A DNA stretch of 64,000 bases from Gordonia tangerina (GTDB lineage Bacteria > Actinomycetota > Actinomycetes > Mycobacteriales > Mycobacteriaceae), in contig NZ_JAKGCU010000021.1 of assembly GCF_021556435.1 (NCBI RefSeq), positions 1-64,000 of the forward strand, in the 5' to 3' direction. A model generated the notes under the pieces. It worked only from the letters and a program-made list of their open reading frames with translations. It made no database searches and was not told the DNA's origin. The position numbers and the translations under genes are program-made. Below, in pieces: positions 17,015-27,204 of this stretch (within the stretch, counting starts at the first letter, position 1; each line of letters begins with the position of its first letter).

Positions 17015-20000
17015 ACCGCCTCGCCGGCGTAGCTGCCGTCGGCGCCCAGGCGGACCGACGGGTTCAGGAGCAGGCCGGCTTCGGCGTCATGCTCGTCGAG
17101 AGCCTCGTCGAAGCGGCGGTTCGGCGGCCGCTTGTAGGCCGGCTCGACACCGCACATTGCTTCGAGTAGACGGTGATTGCCCTTGCGCGCCCGCTCGGCG
17201 GACACCTGTCGGTACTGAGCGGCCTGCTCTGCGTCGAGCGTCGCGATGAACGCCTCCGGGTGGACCACCGCGATCAGGCCCGACACATGACCGAAGCCGA
17301 GGCTGGTGAGCAGACCCGCCTTCAACGGGAACCGCTCCCCCAGGTGCAGGGTCTCACGCGCCCAGACCAGATGCGGGTATTCGCGCATCTGCTCGTCGAC
17401 ACAATCGAGGCTGCGGTTGGGCGGGATGACGCCGTCACGCAGCAGCTGGCACAGACCGATCAGCTGGAAGGCGGCGGCACCACCCTTGGCGTGACCGGTC
17501 AACGACTTCTGCGAAACCACGAACAGCGGTGCGCCGTCGCCTCGACCGATGGCCGACGCGATGCGCTCGTGCAGTTCGGACTCGTTGGGGTCGTTGGCCC
17601 GCGTCGACGTGTCGTGCTTGGAGATGACCGCGATGTCGTCGGGGCTGACACCGAGCGCGTTGAGTGCGTTGGCCAGCGGCGAGGACTGGTTCCCGCGGGC
17701 GGCACCGAGCGCACCCAAGCCGGGTGCCGGGATCGACGTGTGCACACCGTCGCCGAAGCTCTGTGCCCACCCGACGACGCCGAGGACCGGCAGACCCATC
17801 TGCGCGGCGACGTCGCCACGGGCGAGCAGGATCGTTCCGCCACCGGCGGATTCGACGAACCCGCCGCGACGACGATCGTTGGCCCGGGAGAACCGACGCT
17901 CATCGATCCCGCGCGCCGACATCTTGGCCGACTCGGCTGTCGCCGACATGTCACCGAATCCGACGATGCCCTCGATGCCGAGGTCGTCGAAACCACCGGC
18001 CACCGCGAACAGCGCCTTGCCGACGCGGATCTTGTCCACGCCCTCCTCGACCGACACCGCGGCCGTCGCGCAGGCGGCGACCGGATGGATCATCGCGCCG
18101 TAGCTGCCCACATAGGACTGGACCACATGTGCGGCAACGATGTTCGGCAACGCCTCCTGCAGGATGTCATTGGCCTTCGACTCGCCGAGCAGCGTATTGA
18201 TGTAGAGCTCGCGCATCGAGGTCATGCCGCCCATGCCGGTGCCCTGGGTATTGGCCACCAGACCCGGGTGGACCCACCGCATCAGCTCGGACGGGGTGAA
18301 TCCCGATGAGAGGAACGCGTCCACGGTCGCGACCAGGTTCCACAGCGCCACCCGGTCGATCGACTCGGCCATGTCCGGGGTGACACCCCACCGGGTCGGG
18401 TCGAAACCGGTCGGAATCTGACCGCCGACGGTACGCGACAGTGAGAACTGTCGCGGTACCCGGATCTCGGTGCCGGCCAGACGGGTCACCTGCCAGTCAC
18501 CGGTCTCGGCGTTCTCGGCGACCCGGGTCTTCTCCGGGTTCGCCGCGGCGAATGCCCGGGCCTCGGCCTCCGAGCTCACCGTGAAGGTGAGGTCCTCGTC
18601 GAGGAACACCGAGGTGAGCAGCGGCGAGGTGTTGTCCACCATCGCACCCTCGTCGGCGTAGCGGCGGATGCCGCAGCGTGAGACGACCTCGTCGTGGTAG
18701 CGCTCGAAGATCTCGCTCTCCGGCACCGGGTCACCGGACTCGGTGTCGTACCAGCCCGGCTTGGGCGCGGTGTCCCAGTGGATCAGGCCGGTATTCCACG
18801 CCAGCTCCACAACACCTGCGGCCGACAGCTTCTCGTCGACCTCCATCTCGAACCGGGTGCGAGCCGAACCGTACGGGCCCAGCTCGCCGGCGCCGACGAT
18901 GACCACGAGGTCTTCGGGTCGGGCGTCGATCGACGGCCACTGCGGGGTCATCGACTTCGGTGCACGGGCCGGTGCGGGCAACGCCGCGACCGTCGCCACC
19001 TCGCGCTCGTCGGCCGGCTCCTCTTCGGCTGCCGTCTCAGCGGCTGCCGATGCGAGGGCCTTGAGGTCGATAGACGGGTCGAGTCCACCGGTGAAGTCGG
19101 CGACGATGGCTGCGCTACGCGCGCTCTCCCGCTGCTCCGGCGTGCACAAGCCGAGCAGGTTGGCGGCCATCTCGTCGGTGCTCCAGGTGCGGACACCGGC
19201 AGCCTCCACCGCATCGACCATGCCGTCGTTGTGACCCATGAGTCCGGTTCCGCGGACCCAACCGATCAGCGCATGCGCGAGGGTCGTCTTCTGGTTCCAG
19301 GAATCCTCGGCGCCCCATCGGGTGACCAGGGCATCCAGTGCGGCCTTGCTCTCGCCGTAGGCGCCGTCGCCGCCGAACATGCCGCGGTTGGGCGAACCGG
19401 GCAGCACCACGTGCATGCGGGCAGCGATGTCGTGGTCGGCGTGGATATCGGCCAGACCGGCGATGAGCCGTTCCACCGACCACAGCAGCACCTTCATCTC
19501 CAGCTCGGCCCGAGCGCCCGCGTCGGTGAGGTCACCGGCGACCCGCGGCGCGGCGAACGGGAACAGCAGGGTGGGCTTCATCGTCGGCTTGATGACCGAT
19601 GTGGTGCCACCGAGGTTCTCGGTCTGCTCCGCACCGATCCACTCGACGAGGTCGTCGACGTCGGTGTAAGAGGCCATGTTCGCCGGCGCCACCCACAGGG
19701 CGGCGTCGTAACGTGCGTTCTCCCGGTAGAGCTTCTTGTAGAACGCGAGCTTCGCCGAGTCGAGGCGCGAGGTGGTCGCGACCACGGTCGCACCGCCGGC
19801 CAACAGTCCACCGATCACGCCGGAGGCGATCGAACCCTTACCCGCACCGGTGACCACAGCGATCTCGCCGGCGTACTGCCCGGCACCCGGAGCCTCCGCA
19901 GCATTCGCGATGTCGGCGAAAATCCGTGCGTGCACGGCATTTCCACCCGACAACGCCTTGCCCTGCCACCAGGTGGCATGCTGCGCGACGGTGTCACCAG

Positions 20001-23000
20001 CCCCGGTGAAGCGCGCGACAACCGAGTCGTGATCGGTGTCGAGTTCACTCTCGGCGGTCAGCCAGATACGAACCAGGTCCTCGCGGCTGGTCGCCCACCG
20101 GTCGTCGACGAGGACGACCTTGGCGGTGTCGAAGGCCGGCGCGACGGTGCGCGCCCAGTCGGAACCGAGTTCGGCGCTGACGCGTTCGGCCACAGCGGCG
20201 TTCGGGTCATCGACGATCTCGGCGGTCGAGGCATCGTCGGCCAACCCGAGCTTGGCCAGGACGGTGTACGCGGCCGACGCCAACGCTCCCGAACGTCCGG
20301 TGATCTGCTCGGTGAACTCGCCGAGAGCCGCGGCGTCCACGGTGGCGCCGCCACCGCCCTCGGCGGCGGGCTTGGCCACCGAGATGCCCCGCTGCGCACC
20401 GACCGAAGTGACGGCGCGGTCGATCAGGGCGTCGAGCGCATCGGCGTTGGCCAGCGGCCCGTCGAGCAGGTTGCCCAGATCTTCGCCACGCACGCTGGCG
20501 CCCTCGCGGGTACCGAGCGCCACGGCCACAGCGGTGTGCAGACCCCAACCCTCGCCGAGCTGCCACACGTTGGTCACGCGATCGGTGATGTATGACTGGC
20601 GCTTTCCGACCGGTCCGAGGACCTTGCGGATTTGGTCACCGACGGCATCGGTGAGCACCGGCCCCAGCGGGCGGTAGCCGCGGGCCAGGGTGTTGACCGT
20701 CGAGGAGAGTGCGTTCATGTCCGCTTCGGCGGCACCGTCGATGGCACCGAGGCCGAGTTCGCCGCCGATGTCGAGCAGCAGCTGGTTACGACGTGACGAG
20801 ACGCCATCGCACAGTGCCTCGATGGTGTCGGCCGAACCGATCTGATCGGTGCGCATCTTGGTCCACAGCGCGATCACCGAGCGGACCGCGTCGGCCGGGC
20901 CGAAGGCGATGTCGTCGGGCCGCGGTCCGGCGGCGGCCGCCGGAGCCGGAGCCGCTGCGGGCGCGGGTGCCGGGGCCGCCGCAGCCGCCTCAGTGGCCTC
21001 CGTTGCCGGGGCGGCCGACTCCTCGACCTCGGCCTCGGGCTCAGGACCGGAGTCCTTGGCCAGGATGACGTCCGAGTCGCGCTCGACGTTGACGACCTCG
21101 GTGGTCGCCGATGCGTAGTCGTCGAGTTTGAGGGTGTTGCCGGCGAGACCCGCCAGTGTCGGCGCTCCCTTCAGGCCGATCTCGACGAACCGCTGGATAC
21201 CCAGACCGTCACGTTCGGTGCCGGCGAAGAGCAGCTCCTGGGTTTCGATCCAGCGCACCGGGCTGGCGAACTGCCAGGCAAGGAGTTCGATGAGGATGAC
21301 GCGAGCCAGATCGCTCGGCCTCTCCGCCCACGAATCCCAATCGGCGAGAACCGCATTCAACGGGTCCGAGGGCACCAGTGCCGCGATCTCCTCGACGAAC
21401 GGACGCTCGAGGTTGAACAGCCGCGGCACGAGGTTCGGGATGTAGTGGCCGACGAGGATCGCGGGGTCGAAGTGCTCGGGCAGCAGATCCTCGAGCTTGG
21501 ACCGGAACTCCGGCACACCGGCGCGAAGCACACTGGAGTGGAACGGCACGTCGATGCCGGGCACCAGAATGAACGACTTCTTGCCACCGAATTCCAGTCG
21601 GCGACGCTCGATCTCGTTCTCCAGGTGCTCGAGCCCGCGGACCGTGCCGGCGATCGCGTACTGCGAGCCGAGCAGGTTGAGGTTCACGACCTCCAGGAAC
21701 TCACCGACCGAGTCGCCGACCTCGGCGACGAATGCGGTCACCTCGGAGTCGGCCAGGCCGAACTGGCTCGGGCGGATGGCGGCCATCCGATAATCGCTGC
21801 GGCCCAGTTCGTCTCGCGGCACGAGATGGTGCATGGCCTCGCCACGCTGGAACACGACCTCCAGGACGGCCTCCAGCGGAAGGACGCCCGCGCACGCTGC
21901 CAGCGCGTTGTACTCGCCCACGGAGTGGCCGCAGGTGATGGCACCCTCGACGAAGCCACCCGACTCCTTGAGCTCGGCGATCTGCGCGACGCCCAGGGTC
22001 GCCATCGCGACCTGGGTGAACTGCGTCAGGTACAGCACGCCGTCGGGGTGGTTGTAGGTGGTCCCGTTGGCCACCAACGTGGTCGGGTTGTCGCGCACCA
22101 CCGCGAGGATGGAGAAACCGAGCGCGGCGCGGGTGTGCTTGTCGGCACGGTCCCAGATCTCGCGGGCGGCCTTCGAGCGCGATCGCGCATCGAGACCCAT
22201 CCCCTTACTCTGGATGCCCTGGCCGGGGAATGCGTAGACGGTGCGCGGCGCGGCGAGCAGGCCGGTCGCGCTCATCACCAGGTCGTCGCCGACCTTGGCG
22301 GACACCTCCACGACCTCTCGTCCGGCATCGAGTCCGACCCGGTCGACCCGGACCGTGATCGAGTCGCCGGTGCGCACCATGCCCAGATAACGCGCGGTCC
22401 ATCCGATCAACGGACGCGGCGACGGGATCGGGTTCTTGCCGTCGGTGGCGGTGACGACCTGCTGGGCTGCGGCCGACAGCCACATGCCGTGCACGATCGG
22501 GTCACCGAGCCCGGCCAGTCGGGCCGCGTTGGCATCGGTGTGGATCGGGTTGCGGTCACCGGAGACCGCGGCGAAACCGGTCATCCTGCTCGGGGCCGTG
22601 ATGGTCGCCTGCCGCACGAGTTTGCGGGTGGCCGACTGTTCGGCGCGGGCGGCGCCACCGGCCCGGGCGGGGTCGCTGAGCTGCTCGGCTCCGAGTCGCC
22701 CGCGAATGGCGAAGCGCTCATGCAGGTGCGCGATATCACCGGACGGCCCGGCGATGTCGACGCTCACCTCGACGACCCGGCCCACCTCGGTGTCGTGTAC
22801 CGCGCCGGCACGTGCGGTCACGGTGAGTTCTGTCGCAGTGGTGGGGATATCACCGACCAGCGTGACGGCGTGGTCGAGATGGACCAGATCGAGCAGTCCT
22901 TCCACCACCGGCGCACCCGACGCGGTGCGTGCCGCGCCGATGACACTGAAGACACTGGGCCACGAGGAACCGACCAGCGTGTCCGGGACGGCGAAGCCGA

Positions 23001-26000
23001 AGGGTTCGGTCGGCGTCGTCGGACGCAGATGCGCGGGCATCGTGTAGCCGGTGACGGCGGCGTGATCGGCGACGTCATCTGGATTCCAGCCGACCGTGGT
23101 CACCGACACGCCGTCGGACACCTCGGCCAGCGAACCGCCGGCGGCGACGGTGAGGATCTCCGACATCGCGGTGGCGGCCTCGTCGACGCCGACGCGTGGG
23201 TTTCCACCGTCGCGGATCGTCTCGTCGACGTGCAACGGAATACGCACCGACGCACCGGAAATGGGGGTGATCAGATCGAATCGCGTCCCGTCGAGTCGCT
23301 CGGCGTCGCCGGCAACCCGCTCGAGGACCGATCCGGTCGGCTCGTGTTCTGCGCGGTCGGGATCGACCAGCTGCCAGCGATCCACGTCACCGAGAAGCGC
23401 GATGGGGTTGGGAACCATCCGACCGACCCAGTCGACGTCGTCGGCCTCGAGCACCGCGACGATCGCGCCGTCGCCGCGGACCATCCCGGCGTCCTTGCGG
23501 GTGTCGGTGGCGAGCGCCTCGACACCGGTCCCCTGCAGGTCGGTTACCACCTGTGCCTCGAAGCGGTCGAGCAGATCACCCACGGGCTCATCGACGCGGG
23601 TGATACCGGACACCGCAACCGGACCGGGGATCACGCAGACCGCGTCGGCCGGGTAGCGGGCATCGTGAGCCTGCCACAGGGAGTCGCTACGCCACCAGCG
23701 GCGCACGTCCTTGTCGATGACAGGCACGAAGTTCACCGGCTTGCCCGGGGTGCGGCAGAGCTCCAGGAAGAAGGCCACATCGGCCGGATGCAGCACGTCG
23801 CGCTCGATCTGCGGGTACACGCTGCCGATCGCGTCGATGGCGGCGTGCGGGTCGTCGGTGGAGCCCAGCGCGCCGAACATCGTCGGGATCTCGCCCGAGT
23901 CGGCCGGGTTCATCCGCGCCTCGGTGCGCTGCAGCATGTCGACAAACCGCTGCTGCCAGGTGATGTCGGCCCACGGGTACTGGTCGGCACGACCGTCGCC
24001 GACCGCGAGGGTTGCGTAGCGGTCCAGCCACTCGCGGTAGGTCATCTCGGCGATGTCGCCGAAGTAGGGCTTGGCGGTACCGGCCATCGCAGCGATGATC
24101 TCGTCGCGGCGTTCGGCGACGGCCTCGGCGTCACCGGCGACCTCGTCGAGCAGTCGGCCGCACTGGGAGGCCGTGTTGTCGATCTCGTGGATGTCGGCAC
24201 CGAGTTGGCTGCGCCCCGATGCCATTCCGGCGGTGGCGTGTCCGGCACCGATCCATTCTTCGCAGCCGACAGTGTCCACCAGCAGCTGTTTGACCTCGGG
24301 GGCGGTGGTGGCCTCTTTGGCGGCCATCGCCGCGGTGCCGACCAGGATGCCGTCGAGCGGCATCGCCGGATATCCGTAGGCCGACGACCAAGCGCCGGTC
24401 AGGTATTCGCTGGCGCGCTCGGGCGTGCCGATGCCTCCGCCGACGCAGATGATGACGTTGTCGCGCGCGCGCAGCTCACCGTAGGTGGCCAGGAGCAGGT
24501 CGTCGAGGTCCTCCCACGAGTGGTGGCCACCTGCGCGGCCCCCCTCGATCTGCACGATCACCGGGTGATGGGGCACCTCGGCGGCGATCCGCACGACGGC
24601 CCGGATCTGCTCGACGGTGCCCGGCTTGAACGCCACGTAGTGCAGGCCGGCCTCGACGAACTCGTCGACGAGGGCGACCGCGTCCTCGAGTTCGGGGATG
24701 CCGGCCGAGACCACGACACCGTCGATCGGGGCGCCCTGCGCGCGGGCCTTCTGCACCAGGCGCTTGCCGCCCAGCTGCAGCTTCCACAGGTAGGGGTCGA
24801 GGAACAAGGCGTTGAACTGCGCCTGCCGACCTTCGTCGAGCAGATCGGTGAGACGTGCCACGTTGTCGGCGAAGATCTGCTCGGTGACCTGACCGCCACC
24901 GGCGAGTTCGGCCCAGTGGCCGGCGTTGGCGGCCGCGGCGACGATCGCTGGGTCGACGGTGGTCGGGGTCATGCCGGCCAGCAGCATCGGCGAACGTCCG
25001 GTGAGCCGCGTGAACGCGGTGTCGACCGCGGTGCGACCGTTCGGCAGCGTGATCAGTTGCGGGGCGAACTGCTGCCACGGGCGGGCGACCTCGGGGATGC
25101 CGCCGGGGCTGAAGAGGTTGCGTTGACCCTGACGCAGCGCCGCGGGTACCAAGCCCACGCCCTGTCCGCGTACCAGAGTCGACGTCAGCCGGGTGGCCAG
25201 ATCACCGGGACCGAAGTCCAGGACCCACTTGGCCCCCTCCGACACGACGCCGTCGACGGTGGCAACCCAGTCCACCGGGTCCACCAGCACGGCACGCGCA
25301 TGCCGCACTGCGGTGTCGACGTCGATTCCGCACGCCTCGGCCCACTGTGCGACCAAATCGACCGCGGGCTGCATCGTCGGATGGTGGAACGCGACGCTGA
25401 CGCCCAGGTGATCGAACTTCGGCGCGAACGGCGCGCCGCCGGTGACCTTGCGCTTGCGCTCGTCGGCTTCGGCCTCGGCGATGCGCTCACAGAACGCGGC
25501 AAACGCGGCGAGATGACGCGGGGCGCCCGACAGGGCGACCGACCGGCGCCCGTTGTTGATCGCCAGAACCGGCGCGGCGGCCCGTTCGGCCTCGCTCAGC
25601 GCGGCGCGGTACTCGACGAGGATCTCCGAGACACGTTCCGGGGCGACTCCGCTGACCGCCAGCATCGGACTGCCGTCGGTGGAGGTCGCCAGCCCGCGGC
25701 GACGAGCGATCAAGGTGCCGGCGGCACCGATCAGCTGAGCAATCGCCAGTAGCAGCCCCTGCCCGGTCTCGGCGACATGACCGTCGGCACCGATCGCGTC
25801 GGTCGCGATCGCGCCCTGGGAGTGACCGATGACGGCGCGCGGCGCGATGGCCGCGGTGTCGAGGCCCTGCTTCTTGAGCGCTTCGATGGCAGCGAGTTGG
25901 GTGAGCAACACACCGGGGCCGGACAGGGTGAAATCGGCCAGCTCGGTATCGCTCGGGACCGGCTCTTCGGCGTCGAGTGCGCGGACCCAGGTCAGCGGGT

Positions 26001-26262
26001 GGAAACCGTCGGCCAGCGCGATGGTGACCTGATCGGCCACCGGATCGATGATGCGCTCGGCGGCAGCCACGATCTTGGCGATGCGGTGTTCCAGATCGGC
26101 ATCGACGACGAGCTCGGCCAGGGTGGGCAGCCACGGCGAGCCCTGCCCGCCGAAGCTGATGGCATACGGCTCGCCGTCGGCGAGACGATCGATCAGCGTC
26201 GCAGCGGGGCGATTCGAGTGCGCGGCACCCTGCGCTCCGGAGCGGTAATGGTCGACGGTCAC
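17011..26262 (-). CDS. fas: Type I fatty acid synthase, single chain
   Basis: A cytoplasmic multienzyme making C16-C26 acyl-CoAs that feed phospholipid and mycolate synthesis. About 3,083 residues, the size of mycobacterial FAS-I. Order as read: acyltransferase (IGHSQGA near 150); enoyl reductase (AGMTPTTVDPAIVAAAANAG near 430 onwards, VGGGIGTPERASEY); MaoC-like dehydratase (PIVHGMWLSAAAQ near 1,260); malonyl/palmitoyl transferase (CGHSVGEYNALA near 1,450); Ala/Pro linker; ACP with acceptor Ser in DGVSSRRNQ near 1,820; ketoreductase (VVTGAGKGSIASG near 2,140); ketosynthase (VAACATAAVS Cys near 2,730; SKHDTS and KSLTGHAKGG His). GTG 26262 has AGGAG five bases upstream; GTG 26268 is the alternative. 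No PPT domain is present. Confidence 0.98.
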   Translation of the reverse strand: MTVDHYRSGAQGAAHSNRPAATLIDRLADGEPYAISFGGQGSPWLPTLAELVVDADLEHRIAKIVAAAERIIDPVADQVTIALADGFHPLTWVRALDAEEPVPSDTELADFTLSGPGVLLTQLAAIEALKKQGLDTAAIAPRAVIGHSQGAIATDAIGADGHVAETGQGLLLAIAQLIGAAGTLIARRRGLATSTDGSPMLAVSGVAPERVSEILVEYRAALSEAERAAAPVLAINNGRRSVALSGAPRHLAAFAAFCERIAEAEADERKRKVTGGAPFAPKFDHLGVSVAFHHPTMQPAVDLVAQWAEACGIDVDTAVRHARAVLVDPVDWVATVDGVVSEGAKWVLDFGPGDLATRLTSTLVRGQGVGLVPAALRQGQRNLFSPGGIPEVARPWQQFAPQLITLPNGRTAVDTAFTRLTGRSPMLLAGMTPTTVDPAIVAAAANAGHWAELAGGGQVTEQIFADNVARLTDLLDEGRQAQFNALFLDPYLWKLQLGGKRLVQKARAQGAPIDGVVVSAGIPELEDAVALVDEFVEAGLHYVAFKPGTVEQIRAVVRIAAEVPHHPVIVQIEGGRAGGHHSWEDLDDLLLATYGELRARDNVIICVGGGIGTPERASEYLTGAWSSAYGYPAMPLDGILVGTAAMAAKEATTAPEVKQLLVDTVGCEEWIGAGHATAGMASGRSQLGADIHEIDNTASQCGRLLDEVAGDAEAVAERRDEIIAAMAGTAKPYFGDIAEMTYREWLDRYATLAVGDGRADQYPWADITWQQRFVDMLQRTEARMNPADSGEIPTMFGALGSTDDPHAAIDAIGSVYPQIERDVLHPADVAFFLELCRTPGKPVNFVPVIDKDVRRWWRSDSLWQAHDARYPADAVCVIPGPVAVSGITRVDEPVGDLLDRFEAQVVTDLQGTGVEALATDTRKDAGMVRGDGAIVAVLEADDVDWVGRMVPNPIALLGDVDRWQLVDPDRAEHEPTGSVLERVAGDAERLDGTRFDLITPISGASVRIPLHVDETIRDGGNPRVGVDEAATAMSEILTVAAGGSLAEVSDGVSVTTVGWNPDDVADHAAVTGYTMPAHLRPTTPTEPFGFAVPDTLVGSSWPSVFSVIGAARTASGAPVVEGLLDLVHLDHAVTLVGDIPTTATELTVTARAGAVHDTEVGRVVEVSVDIAGPSGDIAHLHERFAIRGRLGAEQLSDPARAGGAARAEQSATRKLVRQATITAPSRMTGFAAVSGDRNPIHTDANAARLAGLGDPIVHGMWLSAAAQQVVTATDGKNPIPSPRPLIGWTARYLGMVRTGDSITVRVDRVGLDAGREVVEVSAKVGDDLVMSATGLLAAPRTVYAFPGQGIQSKGMGLDARSRSKAAREIWDRADKHTRAALGFSILAVVRDNPTTLVANGTTYNHPDGVLYLTQFTQVAMATLGVAQIAELKESGGFVEGAITCGHSVGEYNALAACAGVLPLEAVLEVVFQRGEAMHHLVPRDELGRSDYRMAAIRPSQFGLADSEVTAFVAEVGDSVGEFLEVVNLNLLGSQYAIAGTVRGLEHLENEIERRRLEFGGKKSFILVPGIDVPFHSSVLRAGVPEFRSKLEDLLPEHFDPAILVGHYIPNLVPRLFNLERPFVEEIAALVPSDPLNAVLADWDSWAERPSDLARVILIELLAWQFASPVRWIETQELLFAGTERDGLGIQRFVEIGLKGAPTLAGLAGNTLKLDDYASATTEVVNVERDSDVILAKDSGPEPEAEVEESAAPATEATEAAAAAPAPAPAAAPAPAAAAGPRPDDIAFGPADAVRSVIALWTKMRTDQIGSADTIEALCDGVSSRRNQLLLDIGGELGLGAIDGAAEADMNALSSTVNTLARGYRPLGPVLTDAVGDQIRKVLGPVGKRQSYITDRVTNVWQLGEGWGLHTAVAVALGTREGASVRGEDLGNLLDGPLANADALDALIDRAVTSVGAQRGISVAKPAAEGGGGATVDAAALGEFTEQITGRSGALASAAYTVLAKLGLADDASTAEIVDDPNAAVAERVSAELGSDWARTVAPAFDTAKVVLVDDRWATSREDLVRIWLTAESELDTDHDSVVARFTGAGDTVAQHATWWQGKALSGGNAVHARIFADIANAAEAPGAGQYAGEIAVVTGAGKGSIASGVIGGLLAGGATVVATTSRLDSAKLAFYKKLYRENARYDAALWVAPANMASYTDVDDLVEWIGAEQTENLGGTTSVIKPTMKPTLLFPFAAPRVAGDLTDAGARAELEMKVLLWSVERLIAGLADIHADHDIAARMHVVLPGSPNRGMFGGDGAYGESKAALDALVTRWGAEDSWNQKTTLAHALIGWVRGTGLMGHNDGMVDAVEAAGVRTWSTDEMAANLLGLCTPEQRESARSAAIVADFTGGLDPSIDLKALASAAAETAAEEEPADEREVATVAALPAPARAPKSMTPQWPSIDARPEDLVVIVGAGELGPYGSARTRFEMEVDEKLSAAGVVELAWNTGLIHWDTAPKPGWYDTESGDPVPESEIFERYHDEVVSRCGIRRYADEGAMVDNTSPLLTSVFLDEDLTFTVSSEAEARAFAAANPEKTRVAENAETGDWQVTRLAGTEIRVPRQFSLSRTVGGQIPTGFDPTRWGVTPDMAESIDRVALWNLVATVDAFLSSGFTPSELMRWVHPGLVANTQGTGMGGMTSMRELYINTLLGESKANDILQEALPNIVAAHVVQSYVGSYGAMIHPVAACATAAVSVEEGVDKIRVGKALFAVAGGFDDLGIEGIVGFGDMSATAESAKMSARGIDERRFSRANDRRRGGFVESAGGGTILLARGDVAAQMGLPVLGVVGWAQSFGDGVHTSIPAPGLGALGAARGNQSSPLANALNALGVSPDDIAVISKHDTSTRANDPNESELHERIASAIGRGDGAPLFVVSQKSLTGHAKGGAAAFQLIGLCQLLRDGVIPPNRSLDCVDEQMREYPHLVWARETLHLGERFPLKAGLLTSLGFGHVSGLIAVVHPEAFIATLDAEQAAQYRQVSAERARKGNHRLLEAMCGVEPAYKRPPNRRFDEALDEHDAEAGLLLNPSVRLGADGSYAGEAV

Positions 26263-26775
26263 GGGCACTCCTCTTGTCTCGACACGTCACGGAGGTGTCG
26301 GGTCACGGGTTTGGGGCGGTTGTCGGCGGCGGGGGTGTCGCGGAGACTCACCAGAAGCTCGCGCGGGGGTCGTCGGATGGCCTGGTCACGTCCAGTGCAG
26401 CGGTCTCTGACACACTGGTGTACACGCCTGCCGCGCAACGGGTTTGGCGGCCGCGAGGCTCATCCATGAGCCTTCGCCGACGTGAACGTGACCCAATGAT
26501 GACACACAAAAATGAGGCTTTCCTCATGTTCCGTTGTGACCCGTCGGTATACCCGTGGGTAACCCCGCCGGTAGGACAAGTGTTCACTGAGCGACGTTCC
26601 GGGCCGTACCGCATCGGTGCAGATAGGGACCGGCGGCCGAGCGCTCGATCGGCTTCCCGGGGCACGCTCGCGACCCGTTATGAAATCGTTATGTGATGTG
26701 TTCCACTCCTGGTGGCGGCTCGTGTCGAGGCTGGTTGCGACGCCACCGAACATGCGGAAAGTACGCTGGACAGTC
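26263..26775. promoter_or_regulatory. Divergent control region between fas and the HIT gene
   Basis: This 513-bp gap has no gene I can support on either strand. Two dyads stand out: CGACAC-N9-GTGTCG at 26,280-26,300, immediately upstream of the fas ribosome site, and ATGAGG-CTTT-CCTCAT at 26,512-26,527. In M. tuberculosis fas is activated by FasR through a palindrome in its promoter; whether either dyad is the counterpart is untested inference. The size and AT-richer centre (26,500-26,530) fit a regulated promoter region. Confidence 0.45.
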
Positions 26776-27204
26776 ATGTCGACTTGCGTGTTCTGCGCCA
26801 TCGTCGAGGGCACCGCCCCGTCGCGCATCGTCTATCGTGACGATGCCGTCATCGGCTTCCTCGACATCCGTCCGGTGACCCGCGGCCACACCCTGATCGT
26901 GCCCCGGGAGCACTCGTCCGGCCTGGCCGATCTCGAACCCGACGTCGGCGCCCGCCTGTTCGCCGCGGGGCAGCGGCTGGCTGCGGCGATGAAGTCCTGC
27001 ACGCTGTCGGCCGACGGCGTGAATCTGGTGGTCAACGACGGCCGCGCCGCCTTTCAGACGGTCTTCCACACCCATCTACACGTCGTGCCACGCCACGACG
27101 GCGACAAGCTCAGCTTCGCCAAGGGTCTCGTGGTGCGTCGCGATAACGATCCCGATACCACTGCGGAGATCCTGCGGTCGGCACTCGAGGGTGATCCACG
27201 GTGA
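26776..27204 (+). CDS. HIT-family nucleotide hydrolase/transferase
   Basis: The 142-residue protein has the histidine triad HTHLHVVPRH near residues 98-107 and the N-terminal Zn-type CVFCAIV, followed by RIVYRDDAVIGFLDIRPVTR, all typical of HINT/HIT hydrolases acting on AMP-linked substrates (AMP-lysine, AMP-N, Ap4A-like). I chose ATG 26776 (MSTCVFC) since conservation begins there; the open frame extends upstream to 26617 without family features. Its TGA overlaps the sirtuin GTG (GTGA), so the two are translationally coupled. The physiological substrate is unknown. Confidence 0.92.
   Translation: MSTCVFCAIVEGTAPSRIVYRDDAVIGFLDIRPVTRGHTLIVPREHSSGLADLEPDVGARLFAAGQRLAAAMKSCTLSADGVNLVVNDGRAAFQTVFHTHLHVVPRHDGDKLSFAKGLVVRRDNDPDTTAEILRSALEGDPR

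Noticed and set aside
17173..20595. Plus-strand open frames of 380-630 codons opposite the ketosynthase and ketoreductase parts of fas
   Set aside because: Same antisense GC effect; low-complexity composition and no start context.
21445..25752. Long plus-strand open frame (over 1,400 codons) opposite fas
   Set aside because: It is Arg/His/Gly/Asp-rich with no domain, lies antisense to strongly conserved FAS-I and arises from high GC at third positions.
26460..26828. Possible minus-strand gene in the fas-HIT gap
   Set aside because: Composition is unlike a protein, there is no ribosome site, and it overlaps the HIT start.
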